Shown: positions 7,501 through 16,042, counted from the stretch's first letter. The stretch: 40,289 bases of DNA from Intestinimonas aquisgranensis (GCA_020687605.1 JAJEQY010000023.1:1-40289); one strand, 5' to 3'. Program-made: numbers and translations. Notes: generated by a model not told the origin, from the letters alone.

Positions 7501-8709
7501 ATGGCCCGAAAACTCAAACGTGACCTCACCGTGGAGGAGCAGCTGGCACGGGGACCACTGGACCTGCCCTTTCTCATGCTGGTGCTGCTGCTCACCGCCA
7601 TCGGTGTTATCATGATGTTCTCGGCCTCCTATGCCGACGCTCTCTACAACATGGATGACCCCACCTATTATTTTATGCGCCAGGGTCTCTTTGCCATCGG
7701 CGGCGTGGTCATCATGTATATTATGAGCAAGATCAACTACCAGACCCTGCGGTGGCTCTCCGTCTTTGCCCTGGTTGGGTCCATCATCCTGCTCATCATG
7801 GTGAAGATCCCCGGCATCGGCGCCAGCGGCGGCGGCGCCAACCGCTGGATCCGGGCCATCGGCCCTCTGCCCCGGTGGCAGCCCTCCGAGGCCGCCAAGC
7901 TGGGTGTCATTCTTTACTTCTCCGCCCGGCTCTCCAAGCGAAACACGGAGAAGAAGCACCATTTCGACAAGCGGACTTATTCCGGCCACTTTTTGGAGCT
8001 GCTGGAACGCATCGGTTTTCTGGAGCTGGTGCCCTACGGCGTGGTACTCCTCATCATCGCCGGATTGCTGCTCCTCCAGCCCCATCTGTCGGCCACCATC
8101 CTCATCCTGGCCATCGGTGCCTCCATTCTCTTTGCCGCCGGTATCCGGCTGGGCTGGTTTGTAGCCGGCGGGACATTGATGACAGCTGCTTTGTGGCTGG
8201 TCATCAACACTACTGACTATATGGCCGACCGTATCGCCATCTGGCAGAACCCCTGGACTGATACCCAGGGAGACGGCTACCAGATCGTCCAGTCCCTCTA
8301 CGCCATCGGCTCCGGAGGGTTGCTGGGCCTTGGACTTGGGAACTCAAGACAAAAATTCCTCTATCTGCCCGAGCTGCAAAACGACTATGTGTTCCCCATC
8401 GTGTGTGAGGAGCTGGGCTTTATCGGTGCGGCCATGATCCTCCTCCTCTTCGCCCTGCTCATCATCCGGGGCTATTGGCTGGCCCTCCACGCCCGGGACC
8501 GGTTCGGTGCCCTCCTCATTGTGGGCATCACCACACAGGTGGCCGTTCAGGTCTTCTTGAACATCGGCGTAGTCACCAACCTCATTCCCCCCACCGGTAT
8601 CTCCCTGCCGTTCTTCAGCTACGGCGGCACCGCCCTGGTGATCCAGCTGGTGGAGATGGGCATCGTCCTCAGCGTATCCAGACAGATCCCGGCTCCCAAA
8701 GCCGGATGA
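7501..8709 (+). CDS. ftsW: SEDS-family peptidoglycan polymerase FtsW/SpoVE
   Basis: SEDS proteins polymerise glycan strands from lipid II and work with a class B PBP, here most likely the PBP encoded at 2454-4883. The 402-residue product is strongly hydrophobic, with about ten membrane segments. It has the SEDS signatures NRWIRAIGPLPRWQPSEAAK, SLYAIGSGGLLGLGLGNSRQK, LPELQNDYVFPIVCEELGF and PPTGISLPFFSYGG. FtsW and SpoVE cannot be told apart by sequence alone; the place in the dcw cluster supports a division role. GGCAGGAG precedes the ATG. murG follows after 12 nt. Confidence 0.94.
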   Translation: MARKLKRDLTVEEQLARGPLDLPFLMLVLLLTAIGVIMMFSASYADALYNMDDPTYYFMRQGLFAIGGVVIMYIMSKINYQTLRWLSVFALVGSIILLIMVKIPGIGASGGGANRWIRAIGPLPRWQPSEAAKLGVILYFSARLSKRNTEKKHHFDKRTYSGHFLELLERIGFLELVPYGVVLLIIAGLLLLQPHLSATILILAIGASILFAAGIRLGWFVAGGTLMTAALWLVINTTDYMADRIAIWQNPWTDTQGDGYQIVQSLYAIGSGGLLGLGLGNSRQKFLYLPELQNDYVFPIVCEELGFIGAAMILLLFALLIIRGYWLALHARDRFGALLIVGITTQVAVQVFLNIGVVTNLIPPTGISLPFFSYGGTALVIQLVEMGIVLSVSRQIPAPKAG

Positions 8710-8721
8710 GAAGGTGTTGAA

Positions 8722-9846
8722 GTGAAGATCCTCTTTACCTGCGGCGGAACCGCCGGCCACATCAATCCGGCCATTGCCCTGGCCCGGCTCTTTCAGGCCC
8801 GGCATCAGGACTGCCAGGTCCTCTTCGCCGGGGCGGACAACGGCATGGAGCGGACCCTGGTGCCCCACGAGGGCTATGAGCTGCGCACCGTCCATGTAAA
8901 TACCATCCACCGGGCGTGGAAGTGGAAGGACATCAAGCACAATATCATGACGGTGGTCACCCTGCCCCAGGCCCGGCGGCAGGCCAGGGCCATCCTGGAT
9001 GAATTTAAGCCCGACCTGGTGGTGGGCACCGGCGGCTACGCCTCCTACCCCGTGGTGAAGGAGGCCGCCCGACGGGGCATCCCCACCGCCGTCCATGAGT
9101 CCAACGCTGTGCCCGGCCTCACCACCAAGCTGTTGTCCAAGGTGGTGGACCGGGTCATGGTGGGTTTTGAGGACTCCAGAAAACACTACCCACATCCGGA
9201 GCGTGTGGTGGTCACCGGCACGCCGGTGCGCCGGGATTTCTTCGACCACACCCGGAAGGAGGCGCGGCAGGCCCTGGGGCTGGCCGATGACCGTCCTCTG
9301 GTGCTCTCCTACTGGGGGAGCCTGGGGGCCGACGTCATGAACCGGTATATGGCCGACTTCTTCCAGGCGGAGGCGGCGGAGAGTTTCCCCTTCCACCACA
9401 TCCACGGCGCCGGGCGGAACTATAAGAGTCTCACCGCCGCCCTCAAAGAGCGGGGGGTGGACCTGACCGGCGGAGCGGAGGTGCGGGAGTACATCTACGA
9501 TATGCCCCTGGTCATGGCCGCCGCCGACCTGGTGGTGTGCCGGGCGGGCGCCTCTACCATCTCGGAGCTCACCGCCATCGCCAAGCCCTGTGTGCTGGTG
9601 CCCTCCCCCAACGTGACCAGCAACCACCAGGAGAAGAACGCACGGGTGCTGGAGCACCACGGAGCGGCGGTGGTGCTGCTGGAGCCGGAGATCGACGGCG
9701 CCGCCCTCTACCGGGAGGTCAAGGAGCTGCTGGCCGACCCGGAGAAACGCTCCGACATGTCCAAGGCGCTGACCGAGCTCTCGGTCACCGACGCCGCCGA
9801 GGAGATCTATCAGACCCTGATGTCCCTCATGAAGCGGGGGGAGTAA
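8722..9846 (+). CDS. murG: UDP-GlcNAc transferase MurG
   Basis: MurG adds GlcNAc from UDP-GlcNAc to lipid I, giving lipid II on the cytoplasmic face. The 374 residues have the first glycine-rich loop GGTAGHINPA (8-17) and a second G-loop GTGGYASYP. The usual third glycine loop GGSQGA reads WGSLGAD here. The C-terminal domain has CRAGASTISELTAI and PSPNVTSNHQEKNA, the UDP-GlcNAc site of the family. It starts with GTG behind GAAGGTG. The variant third loop is worth noting but the other motifs are intact, so I see no reason to doubt function. Confidence 0.95.
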   Translation: MKILFTCGGTAGHINPAIALARLFQARHQDCQVLFAGADNGMERTLVPHEGYELRTVHVNTIHRAWKWKDIKHNIMTVVTLPQARRQARAILDEFKPDLVVGTGGYASYPVVKEAARRGIPTAVHESNAVPGLTTKLLSKVVDRVMVGFEDSRKHYPHPERVVVTGTPVRRDFFDHTRKEARQALGLADDRPLVLSYWGSLGADVMNRYMADFFQAEAAESFPFHHIHGAGRNYKSLTAALKERGVDLTGGAEVREYIYDMPLVMAAADLVVCRAGASTISELTAIAKPCVLVPSPNVTSNHQEKNARVLEHHGAAVVLLEPEIDGAALYREVKELLADPEKRSDMSKALTELSVTDAAEEIYQTLMSLMKRGE

Positions 9847-9921
9847 CGTCCTCTGCTGTCACCTGTCCGCCCAGACGCATAGTATGGCCTGAAACCATCA
9901 ACATGCGGAGGGTGGACGGTC

Positions 9922-11208
9922 ATGAGCATTTATCAAGTGGAAGGCGGCAGAACGCTGGAAGGGACGGCCATAGTCCACGGGGCCAAAAACAGCGTCCTGC
10001 CCATTCTGGCGGCCGCGGTGCTGTGCCCCGGCGTCAGTGTGGTACATAATTGCCCGGATCTCTCGGACGTGCGGGCATCCATAGCGATTTTGGAGCATTT
10101 GGGCTGCCGGGTGGAGCGCTCCGGCGACACGGTAACGGTGGACGCCTCGGGGCTCACCCGAAACGATGTGCCCGATGCCCTTATGCGGGAGATGCGCTCC
10201 TCGGTGATCTTTCTGGGAGCCATCCTGGCCCGTACCGGGGCGGCAGAGCTGAGTATGCCCGGAGGCTGTGAGCTGGGCCCCCGGCCCATCGACCTGCACC
10301 TGGCGGCCATCCGGGCCCTGGGGGCGGAGATCCGGGAGGAGGGGGGCGCACTCCACTGCGCCCTGCCGAAGTGCGGGCTCCGGGGCTGTCAGATCGATCT
10401 CTCCATCCCCAGTGTGGGGGCCACGGAAAACGCCATGCTCTGCGCCTGCGGAGCGGCGGGGACCACCGTCATCAACAACGCCGCCCGGGAGCCGGAGATT
10501 GTGGATCTCCAAGGTTTCCTGCGCGCTCTGGGGGCCGACGTCCGGGGGGCGGGGACCTCCACGGTCACTGTCACCGGCGGAAAGACACTTCACGGCGGTG
10601 AGCATACCGTCATGCCCGACAGGATTGTGGCGGCCACCCTGCTCTCAGCGGTGGCGGCCGCCGGGGGAGAGGCGGAGATCCTGGGCACCGACTACCGCCA
10701 GCTCTCCACTGTCACCGCTATCCTGACGGAGGCGGGCTGCCGAGTCCGCAGCGGGGAACAGCGGATCACCATCCGCCGGGATGGTCCGCTCCAGGGGGTG
10801 CGTCCCATCCGCACGGCCCCCTATCCGGGCTTCCCCACCGATGCCCAGCCGCCGGTGATGGCGGCTCTGTGCAGGAGCCGAGGGACCACCGTCTTTGTGG
10901 AAAACATGTTTGAAAGCCGCTACCGCCATGTGGATGAGCTCTGCCGCATGGGTGCCCGGATTCGGGTGGAGGGCCGCGTGGCTGTGGTGTGCGGTGTGGA
11001 GAGACTCCACGGAGCGCCGCTGCGGGCCGCCGACCTGCGGGGTGGTGCCGCGCTGGTGGTGGCCGCTTTGGGGGCGGAGGGCGTGAGCCGCATCGAGGGC
11101 CTGAGTCACATCGACCGGGGTTACCACGGCCTGGAGGAGACGCTGCGGGGCATGGGCGCCCAGATCCGCCGTCTGGAGGACGGCGGGGGAGGCTTGCCCA
11201 ACTTGTAA
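9922..11208 (+). CDS. murA: UDP-GlcNAc 1-carboxyvinyltransferase MurA
   Basis: MurA transfers enolpyruvate from PEP to UDP-GlcNAc, the first committed step of peptidoglycan synthesis. The 428 residues form the repeated EPSP-synthase fold. The catalytic pair K22-N23 lies in GAKNSVLPI. The PEP-binding cysteine is C116 in GGCELGPRP; cysteine here predicts sensitivity to fosfomycin by established knowledge of the enzyme. GGAGGG precedes the ATG. A 75-nt gap separates it from murG, with no clear promoter or terminator. Firmicutes often carry two murA paralogues; this is the cluster-borne copy. Confidence 0.95.
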   Translation: MSIYQVEGGRTLEGTAIVHGAKNSVLPILAAAVLCPGVSVVHNCPDLSDVRASIAILEHLGCRVERSGDTVTVDASGLTRNDVPDALMREMRSSVIFLGAILARTGAAELSMPGGCELGPRPIDLHLAAIRALGAEIREEGGALHCALPKCGLRGCQIDLSIPSVGATENAMLCACGAAGTTVINNAAREPEIVDLQGFLRALGADVRGAGTSTVTVTGGKTLHGGEHTVMPDRIVAATLLSAVAAAGGEAEILGTDYRQLSTVTAILTEAGCRVRSGEQRITIRRDGPLQGVRPIRTAPYPGFPTDAQPPVMAALCRSRGTTVFVENMFESRYRHVDELCRMGARIRVEGRVAVVCGVERLHGAPLRAADLRGGAALVVAALGAEGVSRIEGLSHIDRGYHGLEETLRGMGAQIRRLEDGGGGLPNL

Positions 11209-11247
11209 GGATTTCTTAACGATTTCCTTACCTTTCTATGGTATACT
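11205..11247 (+). promoter_or_regulatory. extended -10 promoter and inverted repeat before ftsQ
   Basis: TGGTATACT at 11239-11247 is an extended -10 element; no good -35 lies 16-18 bp upstream. A 7-bp inverted repeat (GTAAGGA 11205-11211, TCCTTAC 11225-11231) sits immediately before it and overlaps the murA stop. It could be an operator or a weak terminator for murA. Confidence 0.5.
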
Positions 11248-11289
11248 GACCCAACAAGGAAGAAAGAGAACGAATCCGGAGGCGTACCC

Positions 11290-12066
11290 ATGGCATCACG
11301 GCGTTCCAATAAAAGAAAACAGCGAAACCGGGGACGCTTCGGTTTCCTCTATAAATTGCTCTCTCTCATCATCATCCTGGTGGTGATTGCCGCGGGCTGC
11401 GTGGTCTTTTTCCGTGTGGAGGAGATCACCGTCACCGGCGTGAGCCGGTACACAGCACAGGAGATCATCGACGCCTCCGGGGTGGAGACGGGGGATAACC
11501 TTTTCCTGGTGGGTGGGTCGCGGACGGCCCAGAAGATCTATTCCACCCTCCCCTATGTGGATGAGGTGAACATCCGCCACGCCCTGCCCGACGGACTGGT
11601 CATCAACGTCACAGAGCGTACACCGGCCGCCGTCATTCAAGGGGATGAGGGCTGGTGGATCATAGACGCCAAGGGTAAGATTCTGGAGCAGGTCTCCAAG
11701 CCGGAGCAGGCGGGTGTGGCGGAGGTCTCCGGACTCACCGCCCTGCTCCCCGCTGTGGGGACCACTCTGGCGGTGGAGGATGCCGAGAGCCTCAAGCTGG
11801 AGAGCCTGATGGACCTGCTCTATGCTCTGGAGCAGCGGGACATTCTGGGCGAGGTATCCTCCATCGACCTCACCTCCGCCGCTGAGATCTCCATGGTCTA
11901 CGATGGGCGGCTTACGGTGAAGATGCGCATGAGCGACGATTTCATGTGGCAGACCCGGGTGCTCACCGAATCCCTGGCCCAGGGCATCATTCAGTCAGAT
12001 GAGACAGGAGTGGTGGATCTCACCCTGGATCAACCCCGATTTATCCCGAAAACGGACGGAAGCTGA
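11290..12066 (+). CDS. ftsQ: cell division protein FtsQ/DivIB
   Basis: FtsQ/DivIB is a bitopic septal protein that scaffolds FtsL and FtsB/DivIC. The 258 residues start with a basic cytoplasmic tail (residues 1-20), one membrane helix (about 22-41) and a POTRA domain from about residue 43 with the typical EEITVTGVSRYTAQEI and YVDEVNIRHALPDGLVINVTER. The ATG at 11290 is preceded by CCGGAGG. It lies between murA and ftsZ, the place for ftsQ. No ftsA follows. Confidence 0.92.
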   Translation: MASRRSNKRKQRNRGRFGFLYKLLSLIIILVVIAAGCVVFFRVEEITVTGVSRYTAQEIIDASGVETGDNLFLVGGSRTAQKIYSTLPYVDEVNIRHALPDGLVINVTERTPAAVIQGDEGWWIIDAKGKILEQVSKPEQAGVAEVSGLTALLPAVGTTLAVEDAESLKLESLMDLLYALEQRDILGEVSSIDLTSAAEISMVYDGRLTVKMRMSDDFMWQTRVLTESLAQGIIQSDETGVVDLTLDQPRFIPKTDGS

Positions 12067-12099
12067 CGGGGAAAGTGGAACGAAATCTTACGCAGGCTA

Positions 12100-12128
12100 T
12101 TGACCTAACTGGGAAAGAGAGATACAAT
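12100..12128 (+). promoter_or_regulatory. sigma-A promoter of ftsZ
   Basis: TTGACC at 12100-12105 and TACAAT at 12123-12128 each match consensus at five of six positions and are 17 bp apart. The 5' leader of ftsZ would be about 60 nt and ends in AGGAGG. This gives ftsZ its own transcription besides read-through from the cluster. Confidence 0.75.
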
Positions 12129-12193
12129 ACAGTATATTGGAATCAGTCTGCATAGATTTACTATCACTAGTTGTTTACATAGGAGGAACGGGC

Positions 12194-13333
12194 ATGGCTT
12201 TTGGATTGGATACAGGGCCTGAGAGTGTCGTCACCATTAAGGTCATTGGTGTGGGCGGCGGCGGCAGCAACGTTGTCAATCGCATGGTGCGCTCCGGCGT
12301 ACAGGGCGTAGATTTTATCGCGGTCAATACGGACAAGCAGGCGCTGACCACTTCCAGCGCCACTTACAAGATCCAGATCGGTGAGAAGCTCACCGGCGGC
12401 CAGGGCGCCGGCTCCAATCCGGAGGTGGGCCGCAAGTCCGCCGAGGAGAGCCGGGGCCAGATCGCCAAGGCGCTGGAGGATGCGGACATGGTCTTCATCA
12501 CCGCCGGTATGGGCGGCGGCACCGGTACCGGTGCGGCGCCCATCGTGGCCGACATCGCCAAGGAGGCCGGTCTGCTCACCGTGGGCGTGGTCACCAAGCC
12601 CTTCGCCTTTGAGGGCCGCCGCCGCATGCTTCAGGCCGAGGCCGGCATCGAGGAGCTCAGGGGCAAGGTGGACTCCCTGGTCATCATCCCCAACGAGCGT
12701 CTGAAGTTTGCCACCGATCAGAAGATCACCTTCCAGAATGCCTTTGAAATTGCCGACGATGTGCTGCGCCAGGCGGTGCAGTCCATCTCCGACCTCATCA
12801 AGAACACCGGCTTCATCAACCTGGACTTCGCCGACGTCACCGCCGTCATGAAGGACGCCGGTATGGCTCACATGGGCGTGGGCCGTGCCGCCGGCAAGAA
12901 CAAGGCCGAGGAGGCCGCCAAGATGGCCATTTCCAGCCCCCTGCTGGAGACCTCCATCAACGGCGCCCACGGCGTGCTGGTCAACGTCACCGGCTCCATG
13001 GACATCGGCCTGGAGGAGGTGGAGACTGCCGCCAACCTGGTGCAGCAGGCTGCCCACCCCGACGCCCTCATCATCTTCGGCGCTGCCTTCGACGAGGAGC
13101 TGGAGGATGAGATCCGGGTCACCGTCATCTCTACCGGTTTTGAGGAGGGCGCTGGCGGGCTCTCCAACAATGTGTTCTCCAGCGGCCGTGATGCGGCCAG
13201 CAAGGAGCGAGCTGGAGGCGGCTCCAAGACGCCGAGCGGAGCTAACGACCGTCCCGCGCTGGAGCCTCTTTCCGAGGAGCCTGAGGAGGATCCCTTCGTG
13301 GATATCTTCAAGATCTTCAACCGGGACAAGTAA
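12194..13333 (+). CDS. ftsZ: cell division GTPase FtsZ
   Basis: FtsZ is the tubulin-like GTPase that forms the Z-ring. The 379 residues have the nucleotide loop GVGGGGSNVVNRM near the N-terminus, the tubulin signature GGGTGTGAA at residues 107-115 and the T7-loop region NLDFADVTAVMKDAG. I start at ATG 12194, 7 nt after AGGAGG; an open frame runs back to 12137 but across the leader. The C-terminal linker is acidic and the tail ends EDPFVDIFKIFNRDK, which lacks the usual D-IP-FL tail core that binds FtsA, SepF and ZipA. No ftsA is nearby. Confidence 0.97.
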   Translation: MAFGLDTGPESVVTIKVIGVGGGGSNVVNRMVRSGVQGVDFIAVNTDKQALTTSSATYKIQIGEKLTGGQGAGSNPEVGRKSAEESRGQIAKALEDADMVFITAGMGGGTGTGAAPIVADIAKEAGLLTVGVVTKPFAFEGRRRMLQAEAGIEELRGKVDSLVIIPNERLKFATDQKITFQNAFEIADDVLRQAVQSISDLIKNTGFINLDFADVTAVMKDAGMAHMGVGRAAGKNKAEEAAKMAISSPLLETSINGAHGVLVNVTGSMDIGLEEVETAANLVQQAAHPDALIIFGAAFDEELEDEIRVTVISTGFEEGAGGLSNNVFSSGRDAASKERAGGGSKTPSGANDRPALEPLSEEPEEDPFVDIFKIFNRDK

Positions 13334-13347
13334 AAAGTGGATCAGCA

Positions 13348-13377
13348 GGCCCGGAGCCGTATGGTTCCGGGCCTTTT
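13348..13377 (+). terminator. terminator of ftsZ and the dcw cluster
   Basis: An 11-bp stem (13348-13358 with 13363-13373, one G-T pair) closes a GTAT loop and is followed by TTTT. It lies 15 nt after the ftsZ stop. Confidence 0.85.
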
Positions 13378-13450
13378 CCGTCGAAACTGCGCTGCTGCTG
13401 TCTGCGGCGGTATTTTGGCGGGAAAAGGATGGCATCAGCTCCAAAAAGGC

Positions 13451-13479
13451 TTGCAATCCGAGGGAAAGGGGCTTATAAT
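13451..13479 (+). promoter_or_regulatory. sigma-A promoter of the corA leader
   Basis: TTGCAA (13451-13456) and a perfect TATAAT (13474-13479) are 17 bp apart. Transcription would start near 13486, giving a leader of about 313 nt before corA. Confidence 0.8.
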
Positions 13480-13485
13480 AATACC

Positions 13486-13798
13486 TGCTGAATGAACCAT
13501 AAAGTGGTTGATTCGTGGGCATATATCCCACAATTTGGCATAAAAGTGCTTTTCCACAGTGGGAAAGACGATTCGTAAACCGAAGGAGTGATATGCGCCG
13601 TGAGCGGTGACCCTTTGAGTCGAAGACATCATGTACGTAGCACGGCGTATGGGCTCTGCGTCTGACCGATTTGGCCGGTGAGGACCGCACGCCTGATTCG
13701 CCGTTCAAGCCCGGGCGGGGAGACCCGCAGGGGCGGCAAAATGAGGCGGTGCGGGATTTTTATACCCATTTTCCCGTACCGGGAAAGGCGTGATACCA
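13486..13798 (+). promoter_or_regulatory. long structured leader RNA of corA, riboswitch-like
   Basis: This 313-nt leader holds several base-paired elements. Small hairpins are AACCA/TGGTT (13495-13509), GTGGG/CCCAC (about 13516-13532) and CTTTTCC/GGGAAAG near 13550-13568. A 10-bp helix pairs 13593-13602 with 13641-13650 around a 38-nt loop. A nested stem pairs GGGCT (13651-13655) with AGCCC (13708-13712), GCGT (13658-13661) with ACGC (13689-13692) and ACCG (13665-13668) with CGGT (13676-13679). GCGGG-GAGA-CCCGC (13715-13728) has a GNRA-type loop. CCGCACGCC (13685-13693) could instead pair with GGCGGTGCGG (13745-13754), and CCCGCA (13724-13729) with TGCGGG (13750-13755); GATTTTTAT follows, so a terminator is one alternative fold. 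A last hairpin (13770-13786) covers the corA ribosome site. I saw no signatures of the M-box, the Mn (yybP-ykoY), NiCo or cobalamin riboswitches. Confidence 0.65.
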
Positions 13799-14728
13799 AT
13801 GCTGACCATTCACAAGACCATCAACGGCCAGATGACCAAGCTGGACAAGGCGGAGGACGGCTGCTGGGTGAACCTCACCTACCCCACGGAGGATGAGATG
13901 TCCACCGTCACCGCGCTGCTGGGCATTGATCCTGGCTTTCTGAGAGCTGCACTGGATGAGGAGGAGACCTCCCGAATCGATACCGAGGACGGCCAGACCC
14001 TCATCATCATTGACCTCCCAGCTGTGGAGAAGGGGGACGCGGTGGTCTATTCCACCCTGCCTCTGGGCATTATTGTGGCGGAGAAGTGCATCATCACCGT
14101 CTGTCTGAAGGAGACACCGATCATTCGGGATTTCCAGGACGGTCTGGTGAAGAACGCTGAGACCCAAAAGAAGACCAGCTTCATTCTCTATCTGCTCCTT
14201 CAGGTGGCCAAGCGCTTCCTCCAGTATCTGAAGCAGATCGACAAGATCTACAACTATATGGAGCGGCAGCTCTACAAGTCCCAGCGGAACAAGGAGCTCA
14301 TCCAGCTCCTGGACCTGGAGAAATCCCTGGTCTACTTCAACACATCCCTAAAGGCCAATGAGGTGACGCTGGAGAAGATCCTCCGCGGCCGCATCATCAC
14401 CCTCTACGAGGAGGACCACGACCTGCTGGAGGACGTGCTCATTGAGGTGCGTCAGGCCATCGAGATGGCCAACATTTACTCCTCCATCATCTCGGGCATG
14501 ATGGACGCCTTTGCCAGCGTGATTTCCAACAACCTGAACGTCATCATGAAGGTATTGACCTCCATCACTATTCTGCTCACCATCCCCAACATCGTCTTTG
14601 GCTTCTACGGCATGAACATCAACGGTAGCGGGCTGCCCCTGGACCAGTTCTGGTGGGTGCCGCTGATCGTCACCGGTATCATCATTGGTGTCATTGCCGT
14701 CATCCTGAAGAAGAAGGACCTGTTTTAA
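13799..14728 (+). CDS. corA: CorA-family magnesium/divalent metal transporter
   Basis: CorA proteins are pentameric channels for Mg2+ (some for Co2+, Ni2+ or Zn2+). The 309 residues form a long acidic cytoplasmic domain and two C-terminal membrane helices. The selectivity motif GMN is at residues 271-273 in FGFYGMNING, followed by the short outer loop and a basic tail KKKDLF, as expected. I prefer ATG 13799, with AAAGG about 10 nt upstream, over the GTG at 13790, which lies only 1 nt after that site. The gene stands alone between two terminators, behind a long structured leader, which suggests metal-dependent control. Confidence 0.92.
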   Translation: MLTIHKTINGQMTKLDKAEDGCWVNLTYPTEDEMSTVTALLGIDPGFLRAALDEEETSRIDTEDGQTLIIIDLPAVEKGDAVVYSTLPLGIIVAEKCIITVCLKETPIIRDFQDGLVKNAETQKKTSFILYLLLQVAKRFLQYLKQIDKIYNYMERQLYKSQRNKELIQLLDLEKSLVYFNTSLKANEVTLEKILRGRIITLYEEDHDLLEDVLIEVRQAIEMANIYSSIISGMMDAFASVISNNLNVIMKVLTSITILLTIPNIVFGFYGMNINGSGLPLDQFWWVPLIVTGIIIGVIAVILKKKDLF

Positions 14729-14734
14729 ACCAGC

Positions 14735-14775
14735 GACCCCGGGCCATGTTTTTGGCCCGGGGTCCTGTGTTTTTG
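14735..14775 (+). terminator. terminator of corA
   Basis: GACCCCGGGCC (14735-14745) pairs perfectly with GGCCCGGGGTC (14754-14764) and is followed by CTGTGTTTTT. It begins about 6 nt after the corA stop. Confidence 0.85.
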
Positions 14776-14839
14776 GGCCTGTTCCCGGTACGCGAGACAG
14801 AATTCCCGGACGGTGGGGTGGCGTCGGGAGCCGATTCCA

Positions 14840-14848
14840 TGGTACAAT
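14840..14848 (+). promoter_or_regulatory. extended -10 promoter of the XRE regulator gene
   Basis: TGGTACAAT at 14840-14848 is an extended -10 element. No convincing -35 is seen 16-18 bp upstream. The start point would be about 20 nt before the ATG at 14877. Confidence 0.4.
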
Positions 14849-14876
14849 GGCGCCAAAGAAAGGGGGCGAGACCCAA

Positions 14877-16025
14877 ATGGAACAGAGCTTTTCAGATCGA
14901 TTGAAGCAGTACCGGCGGGATAAAAACCTGACCCAGCAGGAGCTGGCCGATATGCTGGGCGTAAGCAATAAGACGGTCTCACGTTGGGAGAGCGGTGGGG
15001 GATACCCAGACATCCCTCTGTTGGTGCCTCTGGCTCGTGCACTGGGGGTGACGGTGGACGACCTGCTGGATGGGGAGAAGCCTATCCGGTCCCTGAGCCG
15101 GGCCGACTGGCAGAGCCTGCTGTCCTTCGCCTTCGCCCTGGGCGGCGGTGTTCTCTTCTATCTGTTGGACCTCTTTATGCCCATGGTGCTGTGCTACTGT
15201 GCTTACCTGGGCTGTATGGCCTATGGCGTCTACCTGCAAAAGTATTACACCTACCACAGCCGATGGTTCCGGATCGCCAACGCCCTGATGTGCCTGGCGG
15301 TGAATTTCACCTTTGTGACTAAGACGGTCATCACCGCAGCGGCTTTGGTGCTGTTCGGTTCCTCTCAGGTCATGATGGCGGGCTCTGCTCAGTCGCTCCT
15401 GCTAAACGGAAGGGACGAGTGGATCCTGCTGGCGGCGCTGGTGGACCTGGTGTGCACCCTGCTCCTGACCGCCGTGATTCAGACCATGATCTATCACTGG
15501 AGCGGTGACGATCTCCGGCGGCTCCCACGGCTGGTGCTGGTGCGTCCACCCCTCCGACGGCTGCTGCCGGGGCTGGTACCCTGGCTGGCAGCGGCCTTCT
15601 GGCTCTTCTACGAGCGGACTGACCTGCCTGTGGCTCTCTATGAGGAGCAGGAATCGGCCTTCTGCCTCTGTCTGGTCATCCTGGCGGTGCTGGGCTCTCT
15701 GCCCCTGCTGGGCCGGGGACATCGTCGGTGGATTCCGGGCGTGTGGTGTATGACCGCTCTGTGCTGGGGAATGATCGGTCTCCGGGTATATAAAATCGCC
15801 TGGTCGCCGGTCACCCAGCGGATCATCCCCTATTCCACCACTCTGGGGAGCATCTATGAGCCCATGGGTCAGGCCTCCTGGGCCATGCCGGTGGCGGCGG
15901 CGGTGTTGTGCGCCCTGTGGGTGCTGCTCCAGTGTGTTCGGTTCTCCAGCGAGGAGAAAAGAGAGTCTGTCCCTCCGGAAACGCCGCCGGAGGAAGCAGA
16001 AAAAGAGCACGACTCATCTGAATGA
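14877..16025 (+). CDS. XRE-family regulator fused to a membrane domain
   Basis: The first 64 or so residues are a Cro/CI-type helix-turn-helix: DRLKQYRRDKNLTQQELADMLGVSNKTVSRWESG, then PDIPLLVPLARALGVTVDDLL, a form common in Firmicutes. From about residue 85 to 365 the protein is hydrophobic, with some eight membrane segments and no recognised enzyme motif. It is therefore a membrane-tethered DNA-binding protein of unknown signal. The ATG at 14877 follows an AGGGGGCGAG site; an upstream in-frame ATG at 14847 lies inside the -10 element. The product is 382 residues. Its last codons form the left arm of the terminator shared with the convergent gene. Confidence 0.8.
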   Translation: MEQSFSDRLKQYRRDKNLTQQELADMLGVSNKTVSRWESGGGYPDIPLLVPLARALGVTVDDLLDGEKPIRSLSRADWQSLLSFAFALGGGVLFYLLDLFMPMVLCYCAYLGCMAYGVYLQKYYTYHSRWFRIANALMCLAVNFTFVTKTVITAAALVLFGSSQVMMAGSAQSLLLNGRDEWILLAALVDLVCTLLLTAVIQTMIYHWSGDDLRRLPRLVLVRPPLRRLLPGLVPWLAAAFWLFYERTDLPVALYEEQESAFCLCLVILAVLGSLPLLGRGHRRWIPGVWCMTALCWGMIGLRVYKIAWSPVTQRIIPYSTTLGSIYEPMGQASWAMPVAAAVLCALWVLLQCVRFSSEEKRESVPPETPPEEAEKEHDSSE

Positions 16026-16042
16026 TGGGTCGTGCTCTTTTT
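16000..16042. terminator. bidirectional terminator between convergent genes
   Basis: A 19-bp stem (16000-16018 with 16024-16042, one G-T pair) has a TGAAT loop and T/A-runs at both ends. It can stop the XRE gene (plus) and the psiE-like gene (minus). The XRE stop codon (16023-16025) lies at the loop-to-arm junction, so the stem's left arm is coding. Confidence 0.9.

Noticed and set aside
13486..13798. corA leader as an M-box or Mn riboswitch
   Set aside because: The conserved cores of these families were not found by eye, so the leader is left unassigned.
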